Positions 6,614 through 9,072 of a stretch of 9,072 nt of DNA are shown piece by piece; position 1 is the first letter of the stretch; every line of letters begins with the position of its first letter. The position numbers and the translations under genes are program-made. The notes beneath the pieces were generated by a model. The model ran no database searches. It was given only the letters and a program-made list of their open reading frames with translations, and was not told the DNA's origin. Location: assembly GCA_003457065.1 (NCBI GenBank), contig DMJQ01000054.1, positions 12,774 through 21,845 of the forward strand, written 5' to 3'. This stretch comes from Clostridiales bacterium. GTDB taxonomy: Bacteria > Bacillota > Clostridia > Tissierellales > Sedimentibacteraceae.

Positions 6614-7156
6614 ATGATAAGGTTAGAATATTTTCTCGAAGATGATTTTCAACAATTGATTGACTGGATACCAAGTGCCGAATTTTCTATGCAATGGGGA
6701 GGGCCTTCATTCAGTTATCCTTTGACATATGAACAATTGCAAAATTATGTAACAAATGCCAATACTTCAGAGTCAATTAAGTATGTTTTTAAAGCAGTGG
6801 ATACAATTAATAATAAAGCTATAGGACATATATCTCTGGTAAATGTTGACAGAGCAAATGGATGTGCAAGAATCGGAAGAGTACTGGTTGGCTCAACTGA
6901 TACCAGAGGAAAGGGATATGGAGCGCAGATAATTAATGCCATTTTAAAATTTGCTTTTGAAGAGCTTAAATTACATAGGGTAACATTAGGTGTTTTTGAT
7001 TTTAATCATTCTGCCATCAAATGCTATGAAAAAGCCGGTTTTAAAAAAGAAGATTTCTTACATGATTATAGAAAAATCGGTGATGAATATTGGAGTTTGA
7101 TTGAAATGGGAATTTTAAAAACCGAATGGGAAGCAAAAGTTGACAGTAATAATTAA
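6614..7156 (+). CDS. GNAT family N-acetyltransferase (RimJ/RimL-like)
   Basis: The protein would move an acetyl group from acetyl-CoA to an amino group; the acceptor (protein N-terminus, drug, polyamine or other) is unknown. The 180-residue length is typical. The central strand IGRVLVGSTDTRGKGYGAQI at about 87-106 contains the acetyl-CoA pyrophosphate loop RGKGYG (98-103). Motif B is NHSAIKCYEKAGFK at 131-144. The middle block (GHISLVNVDR, HRVTLGVFDFN) fits the RimJ/RimL group. ATG 6614 is supported by AGAGGGA at 6602-6608, five bases upstream. The gene stands alone after a 160-base gap. It is intact, unlike its two left-hand neighbours. The next genes converge on it from the other strand, with a terminator hairpin at 7291-7314 between. 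Confidence 0.9.
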   Translation: MIRLEYFLEDDFQQLIDWIPSAEFSMQWGGPSFSYPLTYEQLQNYVTNANTSESIKYVFKAVDTINNKAIGHISLVNVDRANGCARIGRVLVGSTDTRGKGYGAQIINAILKFAFEELKLHRVTLGVFDFNHSAIKCYEKAGFKKEDFLHDYRKIGDEYWSLIEMGILKTEWEAKVDSNN

Positions 7157-7225
7157 TTTAAAAAGCAAAGTATGTAATAAAATTAAAGTAACGGTTTTTT
7201 CAAAGAAGAAAGTTGTTTCGCAAAA

Positions 7226-7247
7226 CAGACGATAAGACGATTGTCTG
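7226..7247 (+). terminator. possible hairpin downstream of the GNAT gene
   Basis: CAGACGAT (7226-7233) pairs with ATTGTCTG (7240-7247) over 8 positions with one G-U pair and the 6-base loop AAGACG. It lies 69 bases after the GNAT stop. The stem is followed by AAAAGCTTTT, not a clean T run, so it is a weak terminator candidate. Confidence 0.3.
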
Positions 7248-7290
7248 AAAAGCTTTTAATATAAAAGTTATGTGAAATGTAAATAGGCAA

Positions 7291-7314
7291 AAACACCCTA
7301 CATGAAGGGTGTTT
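7291..7314 (-). terminator. Rho-independent terminator of the SDR gene, possibly bidirectional
   Basis: AAACACCCT (7291-7299) and AGGGTGTTT (7306-7314) form a perfect 9-base stem with the 6-base loop ACATGA. Read on the - strand it lies three bases beyond the SDR stop and ends in a run of five T, the classic form. On the + strand it is followed by the T-rich GTTTCCTTTA, so it may also stop transcripts coming from the GNAT gene. Confidence 0.85.
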
Positions 7315-7317
7315 CCT

Positions 7318-8201
7318 TTATAATGCATGGCAGCCGGATACTTTAATGACCTGTCCTGTAAGCCATGATGCCTTATCTGATGATAGAAAGAGAACCGTGT
7401 CGGCAATGTCTTGCGGTGTTCCGATTCTGCCCATTGGTATTTGTGGCAGTACAGTTTTCTCCAGTTCATTGTTTATCCAACCTGTTTGCGTAGGGCCTGG
7501 TGCTACTGCATTTACAGTCACGCCGAGATATCCAACTTCCATTGCGATTGAAAGTGTAAGTGCCTCGATTGCAACCTTGCTTGATCCGTAAATAATCTGA
7601 CCTGCAAAAATTTGTGCGGAATCCGTGCTGAAATTAATGATTCTGCCATATGACAATTCCTCCTTGCCATTTTTGTATATACCATGACTCACCAATACTT
7701 CCTGCAAGTTTTTATTATCATTAATAATTTCACCATACTGACGTTTGATAAATTCTCTTATCATCATAATAGTACCTTGGACATTAACGCTGTAAGTGTT
7801 TTTAATCGATTCATTTTCAATGCTGAAAATTGTATCTTTTTCGGCATAGGTTGCTGCATTGTTAATCAATATATTTACTTTTCCCAAGCTGGCTTCAACT
7901 TTGTCGTAAATGGCAGGAATCATATTTTCATTGGAAATATCCTCTTCAATGATTACATAATCTTTTGTGATTTCAGCAAGTTCCTTTTCAACCTCCGAAC
8001 AATCCATCGCTAAGGATTTGTAGTAAGAGTCAAAACTGTTTCCTGTCGCAAGTTCTTCGTTATATTGTAAATTTTCTTATATAAAATAGCTACCTTTGCT
8101 CCTTGTTTTGCAAAAGAAAATGCAGTTGCTGCACCAATTCCCTTTGGGTTATTTGTACCTGTAATCAGCACAACTTTATCTTTCAATCCATAATCTATCA
8201 T
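7318..8201 (-). pseudogene. short-chain dehydrogenase/reductase (SDR), frameshifted
   Basis: Classical SDRs are NAD(P)-dependent Rossmann-fold oxidoreductases (the FabG-like group); the substrate is unknown. N-terminal piece: start ATG at 8201 with AGAAGGT (8207-8213) five bases upstream, reading KDKVVLITGTNNPKGIG (cofactor loop TG-x-GIG). C-terminal piece: NILINNAATY (NNAG-like motif), catalytic Ser in INFSTDSAQ and Tyr-Lys in YGSSK, NAVAPGPTQTGWI, and the ending SGCHAL, where a second Gly is more usual than Cys. The two pieces join if one A is restored in the run at 8072-8075 (T on the + strand), giving KKNLQYNEELATGNSFDSYY into the second piece and about 294 residues. That is longer than the usual 250, partly because of an insertion between 7633 and 7737. 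It follows the DUF4241 gene by 64 bases and is probably its operon partner. Real mutation or sequencing error cannot be separated here. Confidence 0.87.
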
Positions 8202-8228
8202 AATAAACCTTCTGTTATTTGATTTTTG

Positions 8229-8238
8229 CAGCATGCTG
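8229..8238. promoter_or_regulatory. perfect 10-base palindrome between the DUF4241 gene and the SDR
   Basis: CAGCATGCTG sits in the 64-base gap, 28 bases before the SDR start. It could be a dimer-protein operator or a small hairpin near the SDR leader. Nothing else supports a regulatory role, and one palindrome of this length can arise by chance. Confidence 0.2.
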
Positions 8239-8265
8239 TTTTCTTCAAGATAATAAACATTTCTT

Positions 8266-9054
8266 TTATTCGAAAATATCGGGATTAACCATAGGAACTA
8301 TAAGTTCACAAACATCTTGATTGCAGTCATATCCCCAATAACACTGGTAAAATCCATCTCCAAACCCGGATGCAATCATAACCATTTTGTGATTACTCTT
8401 TGGATTTGTCCATTCGATAAAATCTCCGTCTTTACATTGGTATGCGGGTAGGGCTTCTTCACTTTTTGCAAAGTAATCAGCAAAATAATCATTGTAATGG
8501 TTCTTGCCGGGATTATCTTTTTGCCAGTCTTCTAAGAAGCCTTGATATTCCTCCACAACCTGTGCATCGCAAAATGACATCATCCCTGCTTCAACCGGAA
8601 ATCCTGTCAGATTGCCATCTGCGCATTTTCCGATTGCGGTTTCATCAGTTGGTTCGGCACACACATAGGAGACTGCTTTTGTATCTTTAATTTTCAAGCG
8701 GGCGGTACACATACGTATACCGACATGTGGATTTCTAAGAATAGATACTTCAACCGGGTAAATGCCCACAGGGACACGAAGCGCAAGATGCGGACACATT
8801 TTTCCTGCGGCGAGGTAGCAAAGCGGGTCAGAGACAACAATCTCACCTCTGGGACAATCAATATGCCCTACCGTTAAATAAAATCTTGTCTGGCTTTTTA
8901 AAAACTGGCGCTCAATATCAACTGCTGAAACTTCGGTTTTACTTATATATTTTAAATTTTTTGCAAACAACTCTTGTACATTCAATTCACTTTCGGATAA
9001 CTGCTGTTTTGTTTCTTTGGTTTTTTCCTTGCGCTTTTTACAAAATGGCCACAT
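8266..9054 (-). CDS. DUF4241-like protein of unknown function
   Basis: The product is 262 residues with no signal peptide or membrane segment, so probably cytoplasmic. A Lys-rich N-terminus (CKKRKEKTKETK, 5-16) is followed by a globular region that resembles the DUF4241 family: GEIVVSDPL at 70-78, VPVGIYPVEVSI at 94-105, EAGMMSFCDA at 155-164, and near the C-terminus IASGFGDGFYQCYWGYD at 227-243. It holds ten Cys residues, several spread through the body. I do not know its function and do not infer one. AGGAGG (+ strand 9061-9066 as CCTCCT) lies six bases before ATG 9054. The frame is intact. G+C is clearly higher than in the cas genes: I counted 34 of 60 at 8761-8820 against 9 of 60 at 1681-1740. 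It is first in a two-gene group with the SDR. Confidence 0.75.
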   Translation of the reverse strand: MWPFCKKRKEKTKETKQQLSESELNVQELFAKNLKYISKTEVSAVDIERQFLKSQTRFYLTVGHIDCPRGEIVVSDPLCYLAAGKMCPHLALRVPVGIYPVEVSILRNPHVGIRMCTARLKIKDTKAVSYVCAEPTDETAIGKCADGNLTGFPVEAGMMSFCDAQVVEEYQGFLEDWQKDNPGKNHYNDYFADYFAKSEEALPAYQCKDGDFIEWTNPKSNHKMVMIASGFGDGFYQCYWGYDCNQDVCELIVPMVNPDIFE

Positions 9055-9072
9055 GTGTAACCTCCTATATAA

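Noticed and set aside
7346..8013. Open frames on the + strand opposite the SDR
   Set aside because: They lack ribosome binding sites and family motifs, and the - strand clearly encodes SDR motifs.

Overview
The window looks like AT-rich DNA of a low-GC Gram-positive bacterium, most likely a Clostridia-type member of Bacillota. The reasons are the A/T-heavy codon use, the strong AGGAGG-type ribosome binding sites, and a type I-B CRISPR-Cas locus whose repeats end in ATTGAAAT. No species can be named from the sequence alone.

Positions 1-4533 hold the downstream part of a type I-B CRISPR-Cas locus, all on the + strand: cas3 (HD nuclease-helicase, cut by the left edge of the window), cas4, cas1 and cas2, tightly spaced as one operon. 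They are followed by a leader and a short array of six 30-base repeats and five 35-36 base spacers. Cas3 would degrade DNA recruited by a Cascade complex whose genes (cas6, cas8b, cas7, cas5) should lie upstream of the window. Cas4, Cas1 and Cas2 are the spacer acquisition module. The last two repeats are degenerate, so the leader and the young end of the array face cas2.

Positions 4534-7156 are an AT-rich accessory stretch on the + strand. It holds a VOC-fold protein with a stop codon just after its natural start, an MGT-type glycosyltransferase broken by two opposite one-base frameshifts, and an intact GNAT acetyltransferase. These families include drug-modifying enzymes, but no substrate can be deduced. 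The regions before the VOC and GNAT genes share a related sequence around CATGTAAGCA.

Positions 7291-9054 are read from the - strand: a DUF4241-like protein followed by a short-chain dehydrogenase/reductase that also carries a frameshift. A hairpin terminator at 7291-7314 separates the two converging gene groups. The far right end is visibly richer in G+C than the cas region.

No wholly new system is evident. The most notable points are: (1) repeat-like sequence inside spacer 5 and a terminator-like hairpin inside spacer 4; (2) related TTACCAGG elements on both sides of the array; (3) four gene-breaking lesions in three of the five genes right of the array, the three frameshifts all lying in A/T homopolymers, while the cas genes are intact; (4) an in-frame 29-residue insertion in the SDR bordered by related YG-x-IIN segments.
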